From a virus: DNA of 64,000 bases. The notes beneath the pieces are model-generated. The model saw only the letters and a list, made by a program, of their open reading frames with translations, did not search any database and was not told the origin of the DNA. A program made the translations under genes and the position numbers. Positions 46,850 through 57,700 of this stretch are shown piece by piece. Position 1 is the first letter of the stretch. Every line of letters begins with the position of its first letter. The stretch spans positions 62,001 through 126,000 of IMG/VR virus record IMGVR_UViG_3300028827_000129. One strand, written 5' to 3'.

Positions 46850-49800
46850 ATGCCTCAACCTACTCCTTTAATCCCTGTTGATCCTGAAGAAAGAAAAAAG
46901 AAAGGGATGCCGTGGGGGGCTGCTACTACAGCAGCCCTTATTGCTGGGCATGATCTAATAGAGATTCCTCTTATTAAGAGGTGGTTTTCTGCTAGATCTG
47001 GAATAAGGAGCTCAAGATTAACTTATCTTAATTTAGGTCTTTTTATAGCCCCCAATCAGCGTCCTGCTGGTATACAAAGTTTTAGAGATTTAACTGGCCG
47101 TTCAGAAGCTCTCGTTAAAGATGTTATTTATGAGGGCATAAGGCGACTAGAAGAGACTCCTACTAGAATTTTCCGCACTTTTGAATTATCTTCTTTATTT
47201 TCGACCATTGTATTTAGGGACACTAGCGGTGCAGTTGCTAGGTTTTCTGGAGAAGAAGCCTTAAAGTTACGTAAATATGTTACTCGTTTAGCCGGCAGAG
47301 ATATTGGAGTAGAAGAAATAGCTGGCGGCATGAGAGTTATTAAAGGCTCTTTATACGGAGTCAATGTCAATGGAGAAATAGGCAAAGAGCCACTCGTCAA
47401 ATTTGTAACATTCATGCAGCGCAAATGGACTCCGTATCATGAGAAAATTAAAGGAGCCAGGCAAGAAAGACTTTCTCATTACAGCAAATTAGCCAAAGAA
47501 TACGAGGCTATGATTGCTGGAGAGGACTTTGGCAGAATAGCTGCACACAGGGGCGAAAGCGACTTTTTACTTTTGGTAGGTGGACGTAATCGCTCTGAAA
47601 GTTCTATGCGCACAATCAATGCCTTTTTGAGAGTGCAAAGTAAGAAATTTTTTCATTTGCTTGACGATCCTTTTGAAGCTTTACAAGAGATTACAGGCGT
47701 TGTTAGCAAAAGGTTAGGTCGCGGTTCTCGTCTTTGGGAAAAAATAGGCATTAGGGGTAAATTAGGTCTAGCAGGTGATTATTCTGGGTCTCTAGCTGAA
47801 ATGTGGGCCAGATGGCTTTTGCCTGGCAAAGGTAAAATGGGATGGAGGCTTGGTGCAATTGGAAGCTTTGTAGCGCTGCCTTTTATTTATAAAATAGCAG
47901 AAGCGCATTTAAAGGTCCCTAACACCATTCTGGAGGAAGGCCCGACAGCAGCATTGGCCACCTTATATGCTAAGGGGGATATTTTAAGAGGTCAAGTTAG
48001 TGAAGCTTTAGGAATACAAAGCTTCATTGAAAAACAAGAAGAATTAGCGCCGGGATCTACAAAGGGCATAATGTCTTACTTAGCATTCCCTGCCTCGTTC
48101 GCTATGACGGGCGCTGTGGCCTCCGGAGCCCTTACCATGACCCATCGGTTAAGTAAGGGTATGTTAGGGGCTAGAGAGGAGGCTCAGGCCCTCAGAAGGC
48201 TTTCTGGGCCGCTAGGTAAGCTTATAAAGAAGAGTTTGCCGAGAGCTCATCGTTGGGCATATTACGGAGCTGCTATTGGAGCTATTGCTGCTGCTCCATT
48301 TGCTTTGGGTGCTGCCTTAGCGACAGTATTTGGACGCAAGCCAGTGCAGCAGCGAAAAGAAGAATATGCAGGAATTAGAGAAATACCAATCCGTAAAGGC
48401 AGATGGTGGGAAGCTGGAAGAACTCCTTATGAAGGCGGGCGCATTCTTACATATGCACCGCACTTTGTCGTAAGGGCCAGAACTCACGCTAAAGAGAAGG
48501 CATTGTATGGAGAGTACTGGGATAAACCGATTACTCGACTATTTAAATCTATAGTTGATCCTTATTGGCTTGAGCGTATGCATAATGAAGATAGACCATA
48601 TCCAATATGGGGGCCATCTGATCCAGGGTTAGGATTTTTGGGTACAATATGGCAGCATACATTAGGGGCTCTATTCAAGCCGCCAGTTTATGTAAATCAG
48701 GACAAGTATATTACTGAATCAGGAGAATATATCGATAGAGACACTAATTTAAAATATGAACCATCCTATCGTTTAGGTGGAGAATTACCAGATATGCCTG
48801 AGCCTAAGACTGGCTGGAAATATGCACTCTCAGAGATAAAGAGAAGGCTAGCTGATACATTTGGATTGACTGGTTTTGCCTTAGAGTCTGTAGAAGAGAA
48901 AATGACTGGCAGCACAGACCTATTTGAAGATAAAAGGTTTTTAGCTTCTTCTGCAGAACTAGATTCAACAGCTGCAGATTTCTGGGGATTGCACCTTGGC
49001 GGAGGTCTTACAACAACTGAAGCATTACGTAGGATCTATTTTAAAGAACGTCCTAATATAGAAGTTGTTAATCCTGCTGAAAACAATATGCCATCATGGC
49101 TGCCAGGTGACGATTATATGGTTAATTTCCATACTGGAAATCCTTATACAAAAATCCCTATGGGTGAATATGTTTTGCCAGGACCAGCATATGAGGAACT
49201 TCACCCAGAGTTAAAAGGTGTCCCTTATGAAGACTACCCGCTAATCCATAAATTGAATATTCTTAAGAATGTAGCTGTTTATAGTAAAGAATTTACTGAA
49301 TATGCAAAGACGGCTAAACGTATTATAGCTGAAGGGAAAGAGGACCAGGCATATATAGAGCAGCTTAATAGTATTTTGGAGCAAGCTGCTCAAATGAAAA
49401 AACTTGAAGTGCAAGAGATCCCTGATGATAATATTATATCTTCTTATTGGAGTCTTTTAAATGAATCTGCTGCTAACCCTACAGAATATTTAACTCCTAT
49501 TGCCCCTATTCATAAATTTGTCCATACAATGGGGCCTATAGATACATATAGAGATACGCAGATTCTTTCAAGTGAAGTTACTTTGTGGAATAAGCCTTAT
49601 GAGCATTTTATAAAGCCTGCTATTAGACATTTGTTTGGTGTAGCATATGATGATTATGTTCCTAAAGAAGTAAGAGAAAGGCAGAATTTATCTGATTATT
49701 TTGAAGCTTTAAAATATATCAAATATAAAAATCTTCTTAACATTGCTAAAGAACGTGGGCTGCCAAGTTACTTATATGAAAGAAGAGTAAAATCTAATTT

Positions 49801-50395
49801 ATTTGGCATTAGCTCTGCATCAAGAGAAGATGATTTATATTATGCATTACCAAGGATTGATAAAAAATTCTTTGAATTTTTTATCAATGCGGAAGGGGAA
49901 GAACGCGAGGAGATCAGTAATTTAGTTTCTCCCATGATAGCTAGGGCCTATAATATATTTTGGGCAAAGCATGATGGAAAATCTTCGTATATTCCGGCAT
50001 TTACAGCATCTGACGTAGAAGAATATTTGGAAGATAAACCGATTCCTGGACCTAATTGGATAGGCTGGGACAGTGATGTAGATTTAGAAGATATAAAACT
50101 AAAGCTTCTAGAAAGAAATTTTGAAGATTTTACGGAGTATGACATTTGGGGGGACCAGATTAGAGCATCTAAAAGGAAGCCTTATTTAGAAAGGGCTTTA
50201 GATGAGTTTAATGTCAAGAGGTCGAAAGCAGAAGTAAAGAAGCAAATAGAACAAATGTTATATGGCAATGGTTTAGAAAATGTAGAAGTTTTAGTCGATG
50301 ATTATACTGGGGAAAATGTTATATTTTTTGAAGGGAAGGATTCTCAAGAAAAGTACCTGAGATCGCAGATGAGAGATATGGGATTTTTTAGTTAA
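46850..50395 (+). CDS. Giant virion protein 1 (tape-measure slot)
   Basis: A 1181-residue product. It has at least three hydrophobic Gly/Ala-rich segments (near 345-360, 405-425 and 470-490, for example YYGAAIGAIAAAPFALGAALA), a basic region (GRKPVQQRKEEY), and a large soluble C-terminal half with PSWLPGDDYMVNFHTGNPY. It lacks the long repeated helices of a classic tape measure. With its partner at 50398 it may serve as a two-part tape measure or as injected channel proteins. No family named. Confidence 0.6.
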   Translation: MPQPTPLIPVDPEERKKKGMPWGAATTAALIAGHDLIEIPLIKRWFSARSGIRSSRLTYLNLGLFIAPNQRPAGIQSFRDLTGRSEALVKDVIYEGIRRLEETPTRIFRTFELSSLFSTIVFRDTSGAVARFSGEEALKLRKYVTRLAGRDIGVEEIAGGMRVIKGSLYGVNVNGEIGKEPLVKFVTFMQRKWTPYHEKIKGARQERLSHYSKLAKEYEAMIAGEDFGRIAAHRGESDFLLLVGGRNRSESSMRTINAFLRVQSKKFFHLLDDPFEALQEITGVVSKRLGRGSRLWEKIGIRGKLGLAGDYSGSLAEMWARWLLPGKGKMGWRLGAIGSFVALPFIYKIAEAHLKVPNTILEEGPTAALATLYAKGDILRGQVSEALGIQSFIEKQEELAPGSTKGIMSYLAFPASFAMTGAVASGALTMTHRLSKGMLGAREEAQALRRLSGPLGKLIKKSLPRAHRWAYYGAAIGAIAAAPFALGAALATVFGRKPVQQRKEEYAGIREIPIRKGRWWEAGRTPYEGGRILTYAPHFVVRARTHAKEKALYGEYWDKPITRLFKSIVDPYWLERMHNEDRPYPIWGPSDPGLGFLGTIWQHTLGALFKPPVYVNQDKYITESGEYIDRDTNLKYEPSYRLGGELPDMPEPKTGWKYALSEIKRRLADTFGLTGFALESVEEKMTGSTDLFEDKRFLASSAELDSTAADFWGLHLGGGLTTTEALRRIYFKERPNIEVVNPAENNMPSWLPGDDYMVNFHTGNPYTKIPMGEYVLPGPAYEELHPELKGVPYEDYPLIHKLNILKNVAVYSKEFTEYAKTAKRIIAEGKEDQAYIEQLNSILEQAAQMKKLEVQEIPDDNIISSYWSLLNESAANPTEYLTPIAPIHKFVHTMGPIDTYRDTQILSSEVTLWNKPYEHFIKPAIRHLFGVAYDDYVPKEVRERQNLSDYFEALKYIKYKNLLNIAKERGLPSYLYERRVKSNLFGISSASREDDLYYALPRIDKKFFEFFINAEGEEREEISNLVSPMIARAYNIFWAKHDGKSSYIPAFTASDVEEYLEDKPIPGPNWIGWDSDVDLEDIKLKLLERNFEDFTEYDIWGDQIRASKRKPYLERALDEFNVKRSKAEVKKQIEQMLYGNGLENVEVLVDDYTGENVIFFEGKDSQEKYLRSQMRDMGFFS

Positions 50396-50397
50396 TC

Positions 50398-53300
50398 ATG
50401 ACTGAAAATAATGACTCTGGGCTAAGAAGTAGAATTCGTAATACTGCTGTTTTAGGTGCTGCTGTTGGCGGCAGTTGGCTTAGCTTGCAGTATCTTGCCA
50501 CAAGAGGGGTACATCTTGGCAGAGCTTCAGTCGCTAGCAAAAGTGCAAAGAAAATTAAGACAGCTGTAGAAAGCTTTGATGCTAAAAAGGCCTCTGAAGA
50601 GATCTTAGCGCTTTTAGAGCACCCAGATTTGTTTGAGTATCAAAAAACTGCTGCTCATGCAGCAGCTATCAGCATGGCCAAAAAACGATCTGGTGTTGTG
50701 CGAGAGTTTTCTACATTATCTGACGCTATAGCTTATGGCGAAACTAATGTTTCATTCCAGAAAAACTTGTTAAGTGCTTCAAGAGAATTAGAGAAGACGT
50801 TATTTGAAGAAGTAAGACATAGGGAAAAGTATTTAAAATCTCCTTTACGTTTCGCTACTACAGATTATATTTCTAAGCCGTTAGTAAAGCAATCTTCTGG
50901 ATTTTATCTTTTTGCCGAAAGGCGCGGATCTTGGTTTAACGATATAACTAAAGCTATTTCAGATATACCAGGGCTTAAGAATAGACAGGATATTAGCGCT
51001 TTAGCGCAAAGTATGGCGGATGTTGCAGCTTCTATAGCTGGCACGAGTAATATTTCTGTAAAGTTTTATGCTGCTGATATGCTGCACGGTGGTCAGATAC
51101 AGAGAGAAATTATTGGTGTCGGGTTTCTCAGAAATAATACCAATGAAGCATATTTTCCTATTTTAACTGCTAGCAATAAATATGTTGTTGGTAGAAACCA
51201 AACAACTATATATGCTCCCAAGCGTGTAGTAGTAGACCCAGATATGTTTGTAGAAACTCTTGGGGCTAAAGGACATGTAGGTTTAGACGTGTACCACATG
51301 TCTAAGTTTGTCGAACAATATAAGACTAATACCAATATAAACAAGCTCGCGCGAAGCACTCAATTAGATGTAATGAGGCATGCTGTTTATTCTGATGATT
51401 ATGGTAGATTTAAGCCTTCTTTTACAAGAAATAGTGTACGTGACGTTATAAGGTCGTCAGGATTTGTTTTCCCGACAATTTCACAGACTGCCTTTATTCA
51501 AAAAGCTGAGGAGTTAATAGAGAGGGGGGTTGACATTGGCGGGATTCCTGGTCAGCATATTGCTAAAAATACGTTATTCTTAAATTTGAATAAATATTAT
51601 ATGTTTGGTGATACTGGCGATCGTGATAAGTTCATGCGAATGATAACGCGCGATGTATCTTTTGACCCAGGTCGAGCTCAGAGGCTAATGCAGCATGGAG
51701 TAGATATGAGACCTATTGTCATGTCTGCTGATTTAGCTAATTTGATGAAGCAAGAAAATGATTTTTTGCCTCGGTTTACTAGACTTGGGGTTTCTGAAGA
51801 TAGATTAAGGGAACTTTTAAAGAGACATGGGCTTGAAGACTTTATGCCCACTGAAGATGAGTTTATTGCTCCGCAAAGTATTAGAGGTCGCTATATTGCC
51901 GAATCTGCTGGTACATACACTCTTTCTTCTGATACGCCGATTAGAGAAGAGCTTATTAAGGTAGCGAAGGGAGAGCAGAGCGGCGATATCTTCTTGCATG
52001 AAGGTGCTTTTCTTGGGGTTTCTCCGGAGGGTCGGGCTGTCACAACTAAAACAGCTGGAGAAAAAATAGAGAGCGTTGTCATGAATGACGACGGGACTGT
52101 TAAGATAGTGACGCGTAGAAAAAATGTTGGTACAGATATAAAGTTTTATGGGATGAATACCAAGCTTACTGGAGGCCACCAGGGCTTTATATCTAACAAG
52201 AAGTTTCGCGCTTTAGTTAAAGATATTTTAAGGGAAGATGTCGGCATAGAAAGTGGCCATGTTATATCTAGATTAGCCAGAAACATAGAGGGTATTTCTA
52301 TAGGTGCCCCTAAATCATCGTATGGTCATGCCCAAGTTGAAATGCGTCTTGCTAATATACTGAGGATAATGGAGACGTCTGAATTGAGCAAAGAACAGTT
52401 TGAGCATGTTAGCAGACAGTTATATGCCCTTGGGATTAAGGCTTCAAGTGACAACTTAGTTTCTAAGTATGTTGTTGAGAATAGTAGGCTTAATACAGAC
52501 CAGATAGCGCAACGCCTAAATGCGATTGAATCGTCCTTAGAAGAATATACAGGCATTAAAATGGCTAAATTAAGTAATGTTCTTTTCCATGATATTGTCA
52601 CACGCGGCGAACATCTTGTTTTGCAGGGCGCTGGTAAGCGTGCTACTCTTAGTAGGCAGACTCAGGCTGTCTTAGACACTCTAGCAAGAGACGAAGAGCT
52701 GGGGCAATATTATGCTGCTATTAAAGAAGATGTAGCATCTAGGATGAACCTTAAACCTGAGAATTTGCGTGAGGTAGCAAAATCTTATTTAGCTGTGGAT
52801 CGCATAGATGCTACTCCTGTGACGAGCGCTTATGAAAAGTATAAAAAAATGTTTGGTGGCGATATTGATGAATTTTTAGACTATATTTATGATCAGGATA
52901 TAGATGTAAGGCGCGAAAATTTGGCGGCGTTAGGTATTAAGGATGAAATGATTGGCCTTGGCACTACGCTAAGGACAGAAACAGGTGTATCATTATCGGC
53001 CCTTAGAATTAGTACAGATCCATCAGGGTATACTGGAATGATGTCGATAAGTAGCGGCCGTCCGTTTCATAAGTCTCTCGATAAGGCTGGTAGATCTTTG
53101 TTGAGGGCTGTACTTGTCGAAGGTGTTGAGGGCGAAATGCCATTTGCTGTAGAAGAGGCATTAACTAATTATATTGATGAGCTAACGAATGTAGCTGGCA
53201 AGAATTTGTTAAAAAGTGCTTATTCAGGGAAAGTGTTTGGGTCTGCGTTACTGAAGGCAGCTGGCTATAGAGGAGGCCGTATAGAAGGGTTTAATCAGGA

Positions 53301-54789
53301 TTATGCGATTATTGTACATAGAGATATTTACCGTAAAATGCTTGAAGATATGGGGCTGCAAAGGGGTGAAATAGCGAGGAGGCTTAAGCAAGCTTCTAAG
53401 ACTGGGGATTACGCGTTGTTAACAAAAGACCCTACATGGGGAAGGATGAAAACTCCAGTTGTTAGAGTTTATACAAATAAGGCTGCAGGCCTTAAAAAGA
53501 TGTCGAAGCATAATGTATTGGTCAGCGAACGCATATTAGGGTTAATTGAATCAGAAGTGCCAGTAGGGACACATATTGATACAGACGGTGACATTTTAAA
53601 TATTTTGCCGTTAAAAACTGCAACATCAAGAAATGCTGCAAAGGTATTACTTGGTCAAAAAGGTCAAGGTAAGCTGTTTGAAATGATGGATGAATTCTAT
53701 AAAAACATTCATGTTTCTACATTTGATGCTAAAAAGAGCGTGCAGTATTTTGATCCTGAAACTGGCCTGGTAAGGAAGGAAATTTTAAAAGGGCAGTTTA
53801 GAAAAGCATTAATGTCAAAGTCTGAAGTTGGTAAGATTACAAACAAAATTGAGCTATTAAGGGCGTCATTATTAAATTCTCCTTCTGTAACGCCGAGACA
53901 ACTTAGTTTGCTTGATGCTTGGTCAACCGAAATGATTGAGCGCGGTATTCTTGCTAAGCATATTTCACCTGAAGAGATTAGTAAGTACAATATTTTAAAC
54001 GACCTAGAGTCTGCTGTTGAATCTTATAGAGACCCAGATCAGGCATTTAAGCATTTAGTTTCTGCTACTCGCAAGGTGTACAATATCGCAGATATGCCAG
54101 AAGAGACAATTAGAAGTGCTTCTGTCATTAAAGATGCGAAAGGCAAATTGTTTAATATGGCTGCCTATAGAGAGCAAGAGGTAATGCTCAGAGAGATGGC
54201 TAAGCAGATGGTTGCGTTTAAGAGTTCCGCTGAATACAGAGCATTAGAAGAAGTGCATAGCTTAGCTGGCAGTAATTTTAAGAGTAAGCAAAGATTTTTT
54301 GAGAGAGTTGCTGATCTATCTGATACATCTTCTGTTGGCGCTAGGGCAAGAGCTTTTGTTGGCATTCCTGAAGAAGGTGTTGGGGCGGCAAAGAAAGTCA
54401 CGAAAGCCTTAGAAAAAGAAGCTGGCCTTTTTCAAGGTATAGCTATTTCTACTTTGCGCAAGTATAAGCGGCCTATAGGATTGGCTGTTGGTGTTTTGGC
54501 TGGTTTAGGAATGATGATGTCTAAACCAAGCGATTTAGATATAGATACTTTACAAACAGAACACGCTGAGCCTATGCCTGCTAAAGTTCCTATGGGTGGG
54601 CATAATCTACCTGTTGGACAACGTAACGGATATAAGATACGCATTCGTGCCAAAGGGGATGGGCATGATTTTGGTCATTTAGGTAGAAAAGCTGCAGATA
54701 TTGCAGGTGGTGGGAGAGTTCATGTCTCCGTAAGTGATACAAGAAGAAAACTTTATAAAGAAGATTTAGAGAAGCTTATTTATGCATAA
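50398..54789 (+). CDS. Giant virion protein 2 (tape-measure slot)
   Basis: The product is 1463 residues, starting two bases after the preceding stop with no Shine-Dalgarno (translational coupling likely). A hydrophobic Gly/Ala stretch sits near each end (AVLGAAVGGSWLSLQYLA and PIGLAVGVLAGLGMMM); between them are long charged helical and alpha/beta segments. The C-terminus ends in a His/Gly-rich and Arg-rich tail. Hydrophobic ends could insert into the host membrane at ejection. Eight-base overlap with the next gene. Confidence 0.6.
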   Translation: MTENNDSGLRSRIRNTAVLGAAVGGSWLSLQYLATRGVHLGRASVASKSAKKIKTAVESFDAKKASEEILALLEHPDLFEYQKTAAHAAAISMAKKRSGVVREFSTLSDAIAYGETNVSFQKNLLSASRELEKTLFEEVRHREKYLKSPLRFATTDYISKPLVKQSSGFYLFAERRGSWFNDITKAISDIPGLKNRQDISALAQSMADVAASIAGTSNISVKFYAADMLHGGQIQREIIGVGFLRNNTNEAYFPILTASNKYVVGRNQTTIYAPKRVVVDPDMFVETLGAKGHVGLDVYHMSKFVEQYKTNTNINKLARSTQLDVMRHAVYSDDYGRFKPSFTRNSVRDVIRSSGFVFPTISQTAFIQKAEELIERGVDIGGIPGQHIAKNTLFLNLNKYYMFGDTGDRDKFMRMITRDVSFDPGRAQRLMQHGVDMRPIVMSADLANLMKQENDFLPRFTRLGVSEDRLRELLKRHGLEDFMPTEDEFIAPQSIRGRYIAESAGTYTLSSDTPIREELIKVAKGEQSGDIFLHEGAFLGVSPEGRAVTTKTAGEKIESVVMNDDGTVKIVTRRKNVGTDIKFYGMNTKLTGGHQGFISNKKFRALVKDILREDVGIESGHVISRLARNIEGISIGAPKSSYGHAQVEMRLANILRIMETSELSKEQFEHVSRQLYALGIKASSDNLVSKYVVENSRLNTDQIAQRLNAIESSLEEYTGIKMAKLSNVLFHDIVTRGEHLVLQGAGKRATLSRQTQAVLDTLARDEELGQYYAAIKEDVASRMNLKPENLREVAKSYLAVDRIDATPVTSAYEKYKKMFGGDIDEFLDYIYDQDIDVRRENLAALGIKDEMIGLGTTLRTETGVSLSALRISTDPSGYTGMMSISSGRPFHKSLDKAGRSLLRAVLVEGVEGEMPFAVEEALTNYIDELTNVAGKNLLKSAYSGKVFGSALLKAAGYRGGRIEGFNQDYAIIVHRDIYRKMLEDMGLQRGEIARRLKQASKTGDYALLTKDPTWGRMKTPVVRVYTNKAAGLKKMSKHNVLVSERILGLIESEVPVGTHIDTDGDILNILPLKTATSRNAAKVLLGQKGQGKLFEMMDEFYKNIHVSTFDAKKSVQYFDPETGLVRKEILKGQFRKALMSKSEVGKITNKIELLRASLLNSPSVTPRQLSLLDAWSTEMIERGILAKHISPEEISKYNILNDLESAVESYRDPDQAFKHLVSATRKVYNIADMPEETIRSASVIKDAKGKLFNMAAYREQEVMLREMAKQMVAFKSSAEYRALEEVHSLAGSNFKSKQRFFERVADLSDTSSVGARARAFVGIPEEGVGAAKKVTKALEKEAGLFQGIAISTLRKYKRPIGLAVGVLAGLGMMMSKPSDLDIDTLQTEHAEPMPAKVPMGGHNLPVGQRNGYKIRIRAKGDGHDFGHLGRKAADIAGGGRVHVSVSDTRRKLYKEDLEKLIYA

Positions 54790-57700
54790 TAACTACTTCA
54801 AAATAAACGATATTGAATTAGCAGTTTCACCGTCCAATATTCGTGTAGATAAAAGTACAAAGAATATAAAAATTCCCATTGTACGCGAGTCAGAAGCGGT
54901 AAAGAACCGTAGTGGACACGGTGACATAAACGTGTCTTTTGATGTAATATTTTCATACAACGAAAATATTACATCATCATCTAAACATAATGACATCAAG
55001 AATGACTTATTGAAGATAGTAGCTCAGCTACAGTTAACTCCATTTTTCATAGTAGAAAATGAATTTGTTACTAAATCTATAAAGCCAGAGTACCAAGATT
55101 CAGAGCCTTTAATGTTGGTGCTCAATAATATGTCTATCTCTACTTCTCCTGAGTTACACAATTCCATCATTGCCCAATTTAATTGTTTTTATGTAGAGCA
55201 TTCTGCATTTACTCCATTTTTGTTTTTCAAAAGAACGGAGACATCTGGGGCGGATGAGAAGCCAGTAAAAATCAGCGAAAGTGGGGCATGGAAGGCATTT
55301 TACAAACCGTATTGGGATCGATTGAGAAGTATGGCTCCGTCATCCTTTAATGGGAGTTGTCATTTTCTTTTTCCTGTATTAATAAACGAGGATGGTAATG
55401 TAACTTTTGGCACAACAGGGTTTGATATCGATGGGACACAGGTCCCGGTGTCTGTTACTGTGAATTTCTATAATCGCCTAGCAGTAATGCCTTTTATAGG
55501 TCTTGAATATCCAGCTTATCAGTACATGGGTGGATCAGATAGAGAGGTTTTTATAACAATTGAAGATGTTAGTGGGCGAGACCAAAAGTTTAAAGACTTG
55601 CTTAAGTTGTTACAGCATTTTAATCAACTTGCTATAAATGATAGACAAACAGCTGGCAATGATGCAATAGTTGTAAAAAATGATATTCTAAATATGCTTG
55701 GAATAGAAGAGGTTATTTGTGAAAGCGTTTCAGTAGAGACTCATCCGTCTGAACCAGAGACTTCAATCATTAATTTACATTTATTGTCTCATAACATAGA
55801 TAAAGTAAAAGAAGCAGAAAGTCTCGAACGCGAAGAATATAATACTGTTGAGTCATTAGTTGAAGAGATTATAGATAACTTCATTAATTATACAGACGCA
55901 TCTATTGTAAGGCGTAAAGTGACAGATTCTGTATATGATGATACGTTTTTGTTAAATTATGATTTTGAAAGAAGTGTTTTTGTGATGACATCTGGCATAC
56001 CAGATTTGCCAGCTCCATTAGACTCATTATTTGAAGATTTTAAGAAGACTTTATCAAACATATATTCAGGATCTATAGTTTATAAATTGCGTGATGATTT
56101 TTATGATTTTATGAATCATGTTGACGACGCTGTTTTTGGGATTAAGACTAAATTAGGCGTTGGTCCTTCTATTTATAAAAATAAAGATAATGAAGCAAAT
56201 AGTGCGGCAAGACGTGTTCTTACTGATTTTGCCTTTAAGGCATTTCATGTTTTGAAGGATTACCCAGATGCTTATCCTGAAATGAAAATTATAGCAGAGA
56301 AAGTCGACTATGAACTGAAGCATGGGATGAGAAAAAATGTCCAGCCGTGCTATCCTGATATAGTCCCAGATGATATCAATAAAAACCCAGACGATTACTT
56401 TTTTTACAGTGGTTCGCTGAAAGAAATAATTAAAGAAGCGAAATTGTTTGGTGCAGATGCTATTTCTAAAACATTTGATGCAGTTGAAGACTTTACTGAC
56501 AAGAATGGCATCCACTGGGATTTTTCTGGTCTTTCTAGTGGTGACAAGGCGTCGATTAATAATATTAAGAGTTCATTAAGCGGCGATGGCGTAACAATTA
56601 CAGATGGTAGGCCGGCTGAATTTATTTCTAAGCATAAGAATCAGGGTAGATTTACAAAAACTTCCATTGTCGATAAGGAGTTATTCCTTGACGGCTATAA
56701 TGACACATCTATGTCATTAAAAGCTGAAATGAATGCTACCCATCGATTCGATAAGGCTTCATTTAAATCACAGTTTGAATTAATTGATTTCCCGGATGAT
56801 TTTATGACCTTTAGAAAGGCATACCCAACATTTCGTTTATATTTTATTGAAGAATATTCTCAAAAAACAAGAATGCGTAAATTAGACGATAAGTTTGTCT
56901 ATAGAGCAATAAAAGAAATTAGAGTTATAAGATCTAGGAAAAACCCGATAGATACTGCAATTATCCAATTGAGTAATGTAGATGGATCATTTTATATTAG
57001 AAATTTTAAGCGCAATGACCTAAAGGGTACATATGCAAAAGAGCTTGTCCGTGGGAAATATGACTATAGAGGGCATGACGTTTATTCATCCGACAATAAA
57101 AAAGACAATTTATTAGATGAAAAGCCTATCTTCCAAGAGGGTTCTGTAATCCAGATACGATTGGGATATGATAACAACCCAGATAAATTGACTACGGTTT
57201 TAAATGGCAAAATAACAGAAATAGACGGTGACGGGTTTGGTATTATTACGATTGTTGTTCAAAGTTTTGGGTATGAACTCTTGGAAGATACTTGGGGGAC
57301 TCCTGGCGATGGCATGAGTCTTGGCGGATGGTTTAATAATACAACTCCTTCTATTATCACGGAGATTTTGAGCAGTCCTTCTATTACACACTTTGGCAGG
57401 TGGACTTATGGATATACTAAAGAAGTAGATCCTGATGAAATTGAGCGTAAAGCAAGGCATTCTATGTTGCCGAACTTTATCGTAAGGCATATTTACAGAT
57501 GGATCGATACGCCCAAGGATGACAATATCTTCGCTCCTTATGAAAGCTTTTATCGTAAGTATATAGAAGATTTTGCTATATTGCGTGGTTGGAAAGATTA
57601 TTATTCATATGGATATACAACTTGGGATATATTGAAAGACATGGAGCGTAGGTGGCCTGGGTATGTATGTCAGCCAGTACCTTATGAAAACAGAATGACA

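Noticed and set aside
54432-54653. Minus-strand frames inside giant tail genes
   Set aside because: All minus-strand frames in 22-64 kb lack ribosome binding sites and lie inside long, well-supported + strand genes.
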